Origin: Bolinopsis microptera
Taxonomy: Eukaryota > Ctenophora > Tentaculata > Lobata > Bolinopsidae
Reading direction: 5' to 3'
Length of the DNA stretch: 64,000 nt
Assembly: GCF_026151205.1 (NCBI RefSeq)
Contig: NC_087073.1
Span: 4,857,001 to 4,921,000 of the forward strand
The notes beneath the pieces are model-generated. The model saw only the letters and a program-made list of their open reading frames with translations. It was not told where the DNA came from and did no database searches. The first letter of the stretch is position 1. The number at the start of each line of letters is the position of its first letter. Positions 45,940 to 58,500 of this stretch are shown here, piece after piece. The position numbers and the translations under genes were made by a program.

Positions 45940-46960
45940 GTTTATCTATAACTGTAATACACTTTCAGAGCCACCCTAATATAACGCCATAACGGTTAAA
46001 GCGTTATCATCATCAAGCAGGGAAACGCGCTTGATATGTTGTATAAATGCTTTTCATACAAAGTTACAACGAATTCTTCATGTAGTGCATCCTGGGTTTA
46101 TGATCATCAGAGCGATCATATCATTATCATTGATTACGTTGATGTAACACTAGCAGCGACTACGCTCATTTCAAACAGTTTATATTGGTCTCGACTTTCG
46201 ATGATGTTAAGTACCTTTATGCTTTAATTGTTAATGTTTGATTTCGTAAAATCGATATTTAACGCTAGCAGTAGCTGCTTTCATCTAGCAAAGTACTAGT
46301 AGTAGTAGTATTATTATGGTATTATATGGTATGGTATGGTATGGTTGATGGTATGATTTAGCATACTTTGTTGGTTTATAAGTTTAACTGACTGACCCAC
46401 GGGTGAAAGCATACTTATTACTTAGTCTTACTCCTACTCCTAGCTTGCTAGTCTATTGCTCGTTTCTCTCAGGAAGCTTGAAAAGAGCGACACGCACAGG
46501 GATTGGCGAGCCAGGTAAAAGCACTCCCAACTCCCAGGATTTAACTTGGTATCATTTACAATTATAAGTAAAAAGTATAGCTCGTTTGGTTTAATGTTTG
46601 AGGTGAGGATGTTCATATGTAAATGTTCATTCCCAATATTTGATATAAATATTATAATGTTTCCCAATTAATTAGTCAAACCATATTTTTTAAACTGGCG
46701 GGGAGATGTCACAAAACTTCGAATTACGGCGATTAACAAACCATGCGCAGCCGAAATCTATCAAAATCGTAAATCATGTGTCAGAAAAAAATGCGTCACC
46801 TCTCCACCAGTCTCAAATCTGAGATTATGTGTATATCACGCTTTGTTTGCGAGATCAGTCACTGTCAGAGATTTCCCAACTTTGTACCGTGTTTCTTTTA
46901 TCACGCCAGCCGGGACAAAAATTTTTTTCACTGTGCACATGAATCAAGCCTTGACACTTG
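45940..46960. repeat. dispersed repeat family E, copy 1
   Basis: Shares ordered blocks with 62985-63910: 'CACTTTCAGAGCCACCCTAA', 'GCGTTATCATCATCAAGC', 'CGCTCATTT-AAACAGTTTAT', and 'ATCGTAAATC' followed by 'ATGTGTCAGA'. Some blocks are lost or altered. A short ATGGT microsatellite lies at about 46315-46350. Confidence 0.75.
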
Positions 46961-47212
46961 ATTCATGGTTGTTTTTTGTTCAATTAGTTATTGCTTTTAA
47001 AATATATATGTATTAGCATTAGGATGCCGATGACAGATTTAGTGTAAATAATCTGCGTTGTACATCATACATGCAGGGAGACCGCGTCATTGATTATCAT
47101 ATAAAGCTAAGGGGTTCACTTTTTGTCGTGCTTAAATCTGTTCTGACGTTTTGCAGGTGATATCCGTACAATATTCATTTGAAGCATAACATCGTCGATG
47201 AGTTGTGAAGCA

Positions 47213-47611
47213 ACTCGGATGATGATTAATCATGTCACTCTACACTCCACTATCAGTTTCAGTTTCAGTGACAGTATCACGTGACTTTTATTTTACACTC
47301 TTTTTAGATGACCTTCATGGACTATTAAAAACAATAACCCTCTAATCTGACCCAAACCTAACCCAATCCCTAAGTACTGAAGCAAATATGCTACAAATTC
47401 CTTGTATTATGGTCATGTCACGTGATCGCAACAGTTATCACTGATAACTGAACAGGGTACAGGGGAGCATTTTAATCAACCCTAATGTCATGTGGGGTGA
47501 TTGGGAATCAGCGTTCAAAAATACGTCGATTCAAGTTGGTTTTAAACTGGGGCCCTTCTAGAAAAGTCTCGAAGTTCAAGTGTCAAGTGATTTAGCACGC
47601 TCGACACATTA
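47213..47611. repeat. dispersed repeat family D, copy 2
   Basis: Starts 'CTCGGATGATGATTAATCA', contains a weak CCTAACCC-like stretch, and ends 'GTGATTTAGCACGCTCG'. It is the most complete diverged copy in the window. Confidence 0.8.
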
Positions 47612-50600
47612 TACGGCGATAAGCCTCTAAAATCTCTTCAAAATATTATGACCCCAGGCAAAGTAGTGCACTAGTGAAGTCAATCCCGACATCGGGATTC
47701 CAGAATCCCAGGATTTCCTGGAGATTGTACATGTGGACTACTGAGCTGTGGTGTACTGTATTATCAATTCAAGGTATTCAAATTTCAATGATAAAAAGGA
47801 AACAAACTCATTTTTACCGATAAAATTTATAACTATAACTCCACATACAATCAAAATCAGTCCAGCGTTACCCTCAATAAAAACAACGCATAAATTAGAT
47901 AAAAAGAAGGGATTACTTGAGATGAGTTTCACAATGATAGGAATGAAACCCAGGGATATCGAGAGGTGAATTCCTGGGTTTTGTTTCCCAAAGAAGAGTG
48001 TAAACGTCAAAAGGTGCATGATTCGCCCTTCACGACATTTAAATACTTCTTTCTCATCTTACTTCGTAATAAAAGCCAGACTATTCAAATTATATGTAGC
48101 GCAGAAAATTACATTAACTTAGAAAATACTATTCTACAAATACTGTACATTGTTCACGATCGGAGAACGATCTTTTACAAATATGGAAAACAGAAAACTT
48201 GAGAATATGCTAACACCAATTTCTGAAAGTCAATGAGCTATGGAAATATGTCTGTACTGAAAGTGAAATACCGAGTTGGGTTGAGAACCCGAGTGAAATG
48301 TCTGTGTTGTAAATGTAACAATCGCCAAGACTCAAGGTGAAACACTCAGTGTTTCTCCTAGTAGTCATAGTAACTAATAGTAACCACTAGTAACCAGAAA
48401 CTCAGTGTTTCTCCGATACTCCCTTCAGGTAAAACACCCAGTGTATTGTTTGTCCGGACGTGCTCTTTGGATTTGTTATAATTAGCTTCCCTGTCTGAAC
48501 TGGTAACGCTTGACCACTGAAATAGTGAACTTTATGAGTTATGAGTATTTTGTAAGTTATATTCACATTAGCATGGAGATCGACAGTTCAACTCGGTTGA
48601 TATTTTGAGATTGACTACATACATGATTACATATCTTTAAGCATCTTAATGCCTTAAAAGGTGAAGTAATCCTACGATTAAAATTTGAACTTCCACTTTC
48701 AAGATCGAGCATAACGAAGAAATTGCCAGGTAGTATAATTCAATTTCACATATATTTAAGAAAAAGGTTAGATTGTTGTCATGGAAAATAGAGTTATTTA
48801 TACTAGCGGTATCATACTCGCGCTACGGACTATAAGTCCTGCTTTGAAAATGAAAGTTCGTTTTGAGACAATTAAAAAAAAGGAAAATTCAAACCACGCA
48901 CTCCTGATAGTTATAGACTAAAGAGTGGTTCAAGCCCCGGCTTGCCAGACGGAGCTTGACCACACTATTTCGCGCACTCCATACAGTTAGAATGCAGAAC
49001 CACACACACATATACGGCGATTTCACAGTGAATTATAACAGTGTATAAGGAGTAACATTACATAACCATAAATTTGGATAAATAAAACAGTGCACCCCAG
49101 GAAGCAATAAAAGCAGCATAATGATTTCCTCTGCTAAGCCGGTGTCACAAAGTGACAAATTACTGCTACATAGCTAGTTATCCTTTAGGAATTTCTTAGC
49201 AAGTTCAACTTCCATCATCAAGAGAACAAAAATGAACACTGGACAGTCGAGTCGTCGCCACCATTTGCTTCTAGACAATTAAGCAATTTGGTAATCTGTC
49301 GATGGCATAACTTGACGCACATATAAACTTGAAGGTAACTTAACTAACTAACGAAGCGAGGCTAAGGCACAGTGGTTCTTAACCCTGTAATTGTTGAGTT
49401 GTCTTAAGCTGTAGTGTATGAGTTTACGTGAGAGAGTAGTGCAATGAGTTTAACGAGCTGGTTATTGTAAATGGTACTTTCTCGGGGCGACAAAATTATT
49501 AATTTAAGATCAAGTACTAACTTTATGGCGCAAATTTCGGAGAATTCAACGCAAATTTGTCCATAAAATTAATAATGAATCAGACTTGAGACAGTTTGGC
49601 AAGATCAGAATGTAGGGGTGGGGGCATATAATGCGTGGTACATTTCCGACAGCAATTTGGGTGTGATCGGTAAATTGTACTTTTAAATTTGAAGAGATAT
49701 GGTGCCGAGTTCAGGACGAGACCGAACCGTATAAAAAGCATATATTCTAGGCAGACTTCACAAACCTTCCCAACCAATTGGAACATTGCAAAATATGGGA
49801 TCATTGACATTCGACCAAAGGGGAGGGGGTTTCGAAAAGATTTGTTATTTCTATACAATGAAGTGAATGACTTTGTATCCATACGTTGGCCTTTATAGCT
49901 CAGTCACTGAGTGCCCAATTAAAATAATTCTTTCTGGTATGACTTAGTACCACCACTGGTTCGAGGAATTTGTCAACTCGGAAAATATTCGTGTTCATTT
50001 TTTCAAATGAAGGTTCATTTTCGCATTTATTTGATAGTTTGGATAGTCGGATCGAGCTAAATTTTATTGAATTGTGTTTGGCCATTCGAATTACGTGTGT
50101 CCTGATAAAATTAGAGTAGTAGCTTCTCAGATGACCGAGATACGAAGCATACCTAACGAGTTTATTCATTACGTGTGATCAGGTGATTGGCTTACCTAAT
50201 CACGTGATAAGGTGACCCCGTTAACCACCCCATTAAACATTATGGGAATCGTTAAGGCTGCCCAATTAAGGTGTCGTGTCACGGTGTCACATAATCACCC
50301 AGTCAATTTTGATAACGAGGTACACAAAATGCTTGATAATTTCGTCATTCCTAATCCGTTTCACATCATTTATTCAGATCAGATGCAACATTTAATAATC
50401 TACCGTCTCTAAAAGAATTACGAGGATCTAGTCACAACCGCGACCGCTTTTTATTGTGTAGAAGTTCAGCAATGACATATATATATATATACATATTGCC
50501 ATTTTACTGACACCACGACATCAATTTTAACGCGACTTTCCGCAAAAACCGTGAGAGATATTTATTAAAACTTTTTTTGGCTGTGTCGAATTCTTTTAGA

Positions 50601-51680
50601 GTCTTTTAACTTTTTAAATAGTATGAAGAAATAAAAATTGGGCGAGAAATAAATAATTAGGTTCCGGAAATTGGACCACCGGTGTTTTAAAAATCACAAA
50701 ATAAACAAATGTCGTTGTGTCTTGACACCACTTTAGAATTAGAAGGGGTTCCTGCTAGTATATGTAATGGCTGCACTCTGCAGCCCCACTGCGATCGATT
50801 TTTTTGAGTATATTCAAAAAAGCTAAAACATAAAATTTTAAAATATAGCATGATTTTAAATTATATTTTACTGGACGTTCGATTTAACTTTCCTCCCATA
50901 GGTCCGATTAAATGAGGTTACGTTGTATTATGTTATTCTATCTGATAGTTGATACCTTATATGATCATTTAACACGTATATAATAGCCATTTAAAATTAA
51001 GTTTAAAATCCAATTTTGAACTCAATTTTAATATAATTGTTGTTATTACTCACGTTCTACTCCATTAAATTGAAGGAAATATCATATCCTCATCCCGTAC
51101 CAAGAGAAAGATGGCGTTTCTCGTGTCTTATATATTTATTAAAATTATGAAATACGATTTATCATAAATAACAGAGGGATCACCTCATGAAATTTAAGAT
51201 CAATAATAAAATACTGACCCAGCTGTAAGGTGGAATTTATTATTTTTGACACGCCGGGGAACTAACTAACGCTCATTTGACACTCAATATTAATAGGATG
51301 GCAGAAATAAATTATAAACTATAATGAACTACAGTATAGTTCATGATTGATCTGCATGAACGTCGAAATTTTGTTTGATTTTTAATATGTTGGTTATATG
51401 TCCCACGGGTAGCTATATTTATCAGATTTAATTATTTTTCAATATTAAACTTATAGCAAACATTAACCAATAGCCATTAACCAGCGTACCAAAAGCTGGT
51501 CCCTAAACAAGCAAACATTAATAAAAGGCTTGCTGACCCGTATTTCGTGGACTATGATATTAATCTTAATAATATAATTATATGATTGGATTTGCTTTTT
51601 CAACCGACCTTTCGACCGGTGCCCGGTAAAGGTACACATTGGAAATAATATCAGATGTGACTAACTCACTAAGTCTATCA
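47612..51680. other. long stretch without recognisable genes
   Basis: AT-rich; only short, unconvincing frames on both strands. Local features are a 'CTCAGTGTTTCTCC' pair near 48350-48415 and an (AT)n run near 50475-50490. The remaining 3' exons of HYDIN could lie here or further left, but I did not find them. Confidence 0.5.
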
Positions 51681-51763
51681 ATCCCAAATGACCTCATAGG
51701 AAGTTCAGTAACCATCTAGCGCACCCTTTCCATACCATAACTTCCTATGAGGTCATTTGGGAT
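51681..51763. repeat. perfect 25-bp inverted repeat, 33-bp loop
   Basis: The left arm 51681-51705 (begins 'ATCCCAAATGACCTCATAGG') is exactly mirrored at 51739-51763. It lies 3' of HYDIN exon 52267. It could form a hairpin in RNA or be a tiny transposon remnant. Confidence 0.9.
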
Positions 51764-52266
51764 GGCAGTTTTGGTGTATACCCCCTTAAAGCCTGTTTTA
51801 ACTGCTGCTATTACATAATTCCTTATAAAAAGAATCTCATGGTTCTCTAAGCAGTCTTTCAAAAATAGAAACACACCACTTGTAAATCACATTTCTAGTC
51901 GCGGAAGTAGATTCGATTAAAAGATTATACGGTCAAAACTTGTCAAAGTTTTCTAAGAATTGCTTCTGTATGAGGGGCAGTACTAACGGTATTTAAAGCG
52001 TTACCATGTTCTGATGTTCTACGAACAGCTTTGCTCGAACTAGAACTAGAACTTTAGCGGAATATTTGAACGGGATTTAAAATTGAATTTAGTTGTGCAA
52101 GGTGCAATTGCCTTGAATGGAGTTGTTGCACTATCTGTTTAACTTGAAATAAACATGAACAACAGGCAGAGTAATCTTCTGCGATCTTAGATGCCAGAAT
52201 CATTTTACGAAACTACAGTATTTGTGACCTTTGTGTGACCAATCAAGATCCACAAAAACAACTAAC

Positions 52267-52501
52267 CTCGGACTGCCATTGTACGTGACCATAATGTTAA
52301 TGGTCTTCTTCGCTCTGATCAGCTCGGACTGCTTCACGGAGAACAGTGAGTTGTCCACGGATAGGAGGAACGTAGTAGGGGTGGGGAACACGTTCTTGAA
52401 CTGTACTGGGATACTCTGTCCAGCTCTAATGGTGAAGGGGCCTTGTGGTTTGGGTTGGTGACAGTGACCGATCAGTGGGAAAATGTACTCACCACCTCCG
52501 C
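52267..52501 (-). CDS. HYDIN: HYDIN exon (fifth in view)
   Basis: Acceptor 'TTTTGTCAG', then a glycine-rich start and 'EYIFPLIGHCHQPKPQGPF'. It ends in split codon AG before donor GTTAGT. Confidence 0.9.
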
Positions 52502-55500
52502 CTGACAAAATAATTATATTAGTACATTTGTCAGGATTTCCTCGTTCAAATGCGATCTTTTAAATTGTCAATTTTAATTGCACAACCACTTTTCACAGTA
52601 AAGGGTCATTCACATATCATTATTAATTAAGGGGGCAGGGGGGTCTTTATGAAAATTCCCTCGAAATTGACTTTATAGTTGTTTCTGATAGAGGGGAGTG
52701 ATATCTATCAGCTGTTTTTGGTCCCATAGAAAAATATTGTTCCTAGCCAAAAATATTGCCGGTCAAAGGTCAGCGCTTATGTGTAATTCGATTTTCAGGG
52801 CGCGCGATTGAAAATCGCTCGCGCAATACAAGCCGGTCAAAGGTCAGCGTTCGTGTGTAATTGTATTGCGCGAGCGATTTTCAATCGCGCCCTGAAAATC
52901 GAGTCTAAAATTCTATCTTCTCCTACATTTTTTGAGCAATCACCTCGAAACTTTCAGGATATGTTCTAAGGACCATTTAGAAGATTCTCAGAATTTTAAG
53001 ATAGGCCTTAGAAAATTGTTCATTCGATTTTGAAAATCTTGGACCTGGAAAAATCGTCCAAAAACGAGGTCCAAGATTTTCAAAATGGAATAAAAAAATT
53101 TCTAAGGCCTATCTTAAAATTCTGATCGAATGGAATCTTCTAAATGGTCCTTAGAACATATCCTGAAAGTTTCGAGGTGATTGCTCAACAAATGTAGGAG
53201 AAGATAGAATTTTAGACTCGATTTTCAGGGCGCGTGATTGAAAATCGCTCGCGCAATACAATTACACATGAACGCTGACCTTTGACCGACAATAAATTCG
53301 GCTAGGAACAATATTTTTCCATGGGATCAAAAGCAGCAGATAGATATCACTCCCCTCTATCAGAAACAACTATAAAATCAATTTCGAGAGACATTTCATA
53401 AAGACCCCCCCTGCCCCCTTAAACGAATGGCTCACCTAATACTAATTTCGGTTCTTTTGCGATAGTCAAAACGCGACAACTAGCGCTGGATGGCGACAAC
53501 TAGCGCTATCCAGCGCTAGTTGTCGCCATCCAGCGCTAGTTGTCGCCATCCAGCGCTGGATAACGCTGGCCAGCCCAAATTATATATGTTCGATAATTGT
53601 CGCTATCCAGCGTTAGTTGTCGCCATCCAGCGCTAGTTGTCGCCATCCAGCGCTAGTTGTCGCTATCCAGCGCTATTTGTCGCTGGCTATGCGACACTGT
53701 CGCACGCGATAGTTTGCGATGGCCAGCGCAACTGGCCATCGCAGAAAACAGTTCGATAACTAGCGCTGGATAGCGACAACTAGCGCTGGATAGCGACAAC
53801 TAGCGCTGGCCAGCGCTAAGCGATAGCCAGCGCTGGCCATCGATATCCAGCGCAAAATTTTTGCGCTATTACCCGTCAGCTAGCGCTGGCCAGCGCTAGC
53901 CAGCGCTAGCCAGCGCTAGCCAGCGCAATGTATCAAAATCATAGACTTGCGATATTACTCGGATGATGATTAATCACTTTACACTCGACTGTCACGTGAC
54001 TTTTTTAACCCATTCTCTGACTCTAGCTGGTTCTGAACGACTTTTCGAAACCCTAACCCTCTAATCTGATCTCAACCCTAACCCTAACCCAATCCTTAAC
54101 AAAAACATATGCTGAAACCCTAACCCTAACGAGAAATTATTAATTATATAAATACATCGATTGAAGTTGGTTACTCTCTCTCTCTCTCTGTTCTGGTCAA
54201 CGGTTTCTGGCCTCTTACGATAAAGATGGAGGCCTTCTCGCCGTGCCCACAGAATGCAACTCCTGCTAGCTGCATTCCAGGACTAATGAAGTTGGTTACA
54301 CGTTTACAACCATCTGCATCGGGGGCCCTTTTAGAACAATCTCGAAGATCGACTGTAGAGTGATTTAGCACGCTCGATATTAGTATTACTCGTCAGCCAG
54401 CGCTGGCCAGCGCAATATAGTTGCGATATTACTCGTCAGCTAGCGCTGGTTAGCGCTGGTTAGCGCTGGTTAGCGCTGGCTAGCGCTGGTTAGCGCTGGC
54501 TAGCGCTGGTTAGCGCTGGCTAGCGCTGGTTAGCGCTGGCCAGCGCTAGCTGACGGGTAATAGCGCAAAAATTTTGCACTGGATATCGATGGCCAGCGCT
54601 GGCCAGCGCTAGTTGTCGCTATCCAGCGCTAGTTGTCGCTATCCAGCGCTAGTTATCGAACTGTTTTCTGCGATGGCCAGTTGCGCTGGCCATCGCAAAC
54701 TATCGCCTGCGACAGTGTCGCATAGCCAGCGACAAATAGCGCTGGATAGCGACAACTAGCGCTGGATGGCGACAACTAGCGCTGGATGGCGACAACTAGC
54801 GCTGGATAGCGACAATTATCGAACATATATATTTTGCGCTGGCCAGCGTTATCCAGCGCTGGATAGCGACAACTAGCGCTGGATGGCGACAACTAGCGCT
54901 GGATAGCGCTAGTTGTCGCCATCCAGCGCTAGTTGTCGCGTTTTGACTATCGCAAAAGAACCCTAATTTCTAATATGTGCGATTCGTAATGTAATGTGTT
55001 ATTACATGTGATTGTATTTGTATTAAACTTTTACTCGTGAAATAAATTGCAAATTACTGTTCGAACGTTCTTGGTTTTGCCGTGACGCGGTTTTGCTGTG
55101 ACGTGAAATTAACGGTAAGATGGCATGATGACACACAACTGCGTTGGCGTTAAATGGATGGTCATGAACCAGTGCACTAGTTATTTAACGCGTCAGTCCT
55201 CAAGACCTCTGTTTAGGAGGTTTAATATAAAATTAAAAGTCTTGTGGACTGTCGCGAACATCGAACTTAAGATATATAAAATAGTGGTTCATTATATGGT
55301 GGCCTGTTACTTTGCTATTAGTATTGCTCAAGGATATTCCATGCAGTGCGCTCTAAACTTTCTAATAATCTTGCGCGCAGAAGTTCTGATTTAATAAAAA
55401 GACGCTCTATCCATTAGTGCCGATTCAATAAATCCGTTATTCGACAATTTTACTTTTTGATTAGTTTGCAATTTCTACGGGGGTCATGTATTGCTTTATA

Positions 55501-58500
55501 AGTTAGTTATAGTAGGGGGACTGGAGGAACAATTTATTTGTTGGGAAATCATTTTTCTGGAAGGTCTTAGAGTTATAATTAAATAAGTACATTTATTTCT
55601 TATCTTGTCTCACTCTTATCTTGTCTCACTCTTATCTTGTCTCACTCCTATCTTGTCTCACTTTTATCTTGTCTCACTCTTATCTTGTCTCACTCTTATC
55701 TTGTCTCACTCTCATCTTGTCTCACTCTTATCTTGTCTCACTCCTATCTAGTCTCACTCCTATCTTGTCTCACTCTTATCTTGTCTCACTCTTATCTTGT
55801 CTCACTCTTATCTTTTCTCACTCTTATCTTGTCTCACTCTTATCTTGTCTCACTCTTATCTTGTTTCACTTTTATCTTGTCTCACTCCTATCTAGACTCA
55901 CTCTTATCTTGTCTCACTCTTATCTTGTCTCACTCTTATCTTGTCTCACTCTTATCTTGTCTCACTCTTATCTTGTCTCACTCTTATCTTGTCTCACTCT
56001 TATCTTGTCTCACTCTCATCTTGTCTCACTCTTATCTTGTCTCACTCCTATCTAGTCTCACTCCTATCTTGTCTCACTCTTATCTTGTCTCACTCTTATC
56101 TTGTCTCACTCTTATCTTTTCTCACTCTTATCTTGTCTCACTCTTATCTTGTCTCACTCTTATCTTGTTTCACTTTTATCTTGTCTCACTCCTATCTAGA
56201 CTCACTCCTATCTTGTCTCACTCTTATCTTGTCTCACTCTTATCTTGTCTCAATCTTATCTTGTCTCACTCTTATCTTGTCTCACTCTTATCTTGTCTCA
56301 CTCTTATCTTGTCTCACTCTTATCTTGTCTCACTCTTATCTTGTCTCACTCTCATCTTGTCTCACTCTTATCTTGTCTCACTCTCATCTTGTCTCACTCT
56401 TATCTTGTCTCACTCTTATCTTGTCTCACTCCTATCTTGTCTCACTCTTATCTTGTCTCACTCTTATCTTGTCTCACTCTTATCTTGTCTCACTTTTATC
56501 TTGTCTCACTCTTATCTTGTCTCACTCCTATCTTGTCTCACTCTTATCTTGTCTCACTCTCATGTTGTCTCACTCTTATCTTGTCTCACTCCTATCTAGT
56601 CTCACTCCTATCTAGTCTCACTCTTATCTTGTCTCACTCTTATCTTGTCTCACTTGTATCTTGTCTCACTCCTATCTTGTCTCACTCTTATCTTGTCTCA
56701 CTTTTATCTTGTCTCACTCCTATCTTGTCTCACTCCTATCTTGTCTCACTCTTATCTAACATTTTAGGTTGGACACCTGGTTTTAGGATCAACCTAAAAC
56801 TTATTTTTCATTCAAAAAACCCCTGGCTGTAGGGTTAGTACTAAATTTATTCGCTAAATATTTTGATCTATAAAAGTTCAACAAAAACACGGTCAATATA
56901 ATACCAACATAAAAAATAACCTGATGATACGATGAGGGTTCCCTTGGAGTCACCCAGTTGTGAGGGTTCGAAAGTAACCTCGATAGTGACCTCAGTGCCA
57001 CCCACTCCACCGCTTGTAGCGGGCTGCGTATTCTTCTCCACATGGAAATCATTGCTATCAGTCTTGCTTGTATAATCAACCTTAGTCTTGCTGTAGTTGA
57101 TGAGACGAGCTTGAAGCACCTGACTGTTTCCGAGTCCCGTTTTAAAGATCAGCGCTCGTTCTGGTCCCGCTGGAGTAGCTAGCAATTCAACCTGGCGTTT
57201 AATTTGTGTTAACATCTATTGCTTCTTATGTTATAAGACATTACGATTTATTTACTGTTACAACTACAAGTAGTATGAAGCGTGTTTCTAAATTAAATAG
57301 TTAAACCATCGTTACCATATATTTCCCAGCAATTTGTCTTTACTTCGTGCGTCATTAATTCCGGGGGATTTCATCTTATTGAATATGGCATAAATGCCAT
57401 AAATAACATGTTATGTCTGCAAACTTAAATACAGGTTTGATAATTGAAGTGCTTTCCCAAAATTCGAAGTTGGTTGTTTACAATTTATCCGAGTTATGAC
57501 CCTTTTCATATCTTGCGGATACGTGATCTCGGCACTTAATCAGTGATTTCGTCACCCAATCAGTGAGCTTCATTCGGTGGTACCGAGCATGTTGAGGAAT
57601 CTGATCAGTTTGAGTGAATACTGATTGTGACTTTCCTAAAATCAAAGAAATTCACGTTATAGCGCTTCAGTTGCTGTCCTTTAAGCAGGTTTCAACCAAT
57701 CACACCATTGATTGGGCGAAGAGATCACTGATTAAGTGCCGGGATCATGCATCCGCCAGACCTTGAAATGGTCATAACTCGGCTTGGTTTTAAACAACCA
57801 ACTTTTTTCTTTCTTAAAAAAAAAGAGAGGCTGTGCCAAGTTAGCCCACGAGAGGATAGCATTGAGATGCTCTGTCTACCTCTGGGGTGTGGCAACCCTG
57901 GGGAAGGTTACCGAAACAACCAACTTGGAATTTTGGGAAAGCACTTCAATTATCAAATTAAATGTGTCTAGAAATTTTTGAGTTCCTAGCTTAAAGCGTC
58001 CTAAAGTTATGGTGACAATAAGCAAACAGAGGGAGTGGCGTGCCACATCCTTTGTAATCGATGAAATTTTACAACATTTTCAGGAAGTCTAAGTTAGACC
58101 CATATCTATATTCCCTGACATTTTTGAGCAATTCTGATACGAATTACGTGAGTTAATGATATTAAAGGGTTGCGTGTGGGTAGTTACTTCTGGGCCACCC
58201 TGTAATTTCCTGCAAAATCCAGTTTTGGATATTTAACATATTCACAACTACAATTTAACTCCATTTGTCATAAAACTATATTCAAGAAATCGCAAGAATA
58301 ATGCACCGAAATCTCCTGTTGGTTTCTTTAGAAATTCTAAAGAAATGATATTCGCTAAATATGGTTGTAAGAGTGTGCCCGCGTTTATGGACACACGCTA
58401 ATTTTGACTTTGGACTTTTGTTACCATTAAAAATCAAAGAGATGAAAATAAAACTGAAACTACAAACCTCGTAGATATATTGTCCCAGATCGATGGAGTT

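Noticed and set aside
49580-50412. Several 60-100-codon frames on both strands
   Set aside because: Short, overlapping on opposite strands, no splice context and no family resemblance.
54045-54130. Telomere
   Set aside because: Only a few CCCTAA words, inside a dispersed repeat with sequence on both sides.
55621-56832. Long repeated reading frames (up to 320 codons) with a 16-residue period
   Set aside because: A 16-bp repeat without stops gives open frames in all three phases. The variants show no bias to silent changes, and the run is inside a HYDIN intron.
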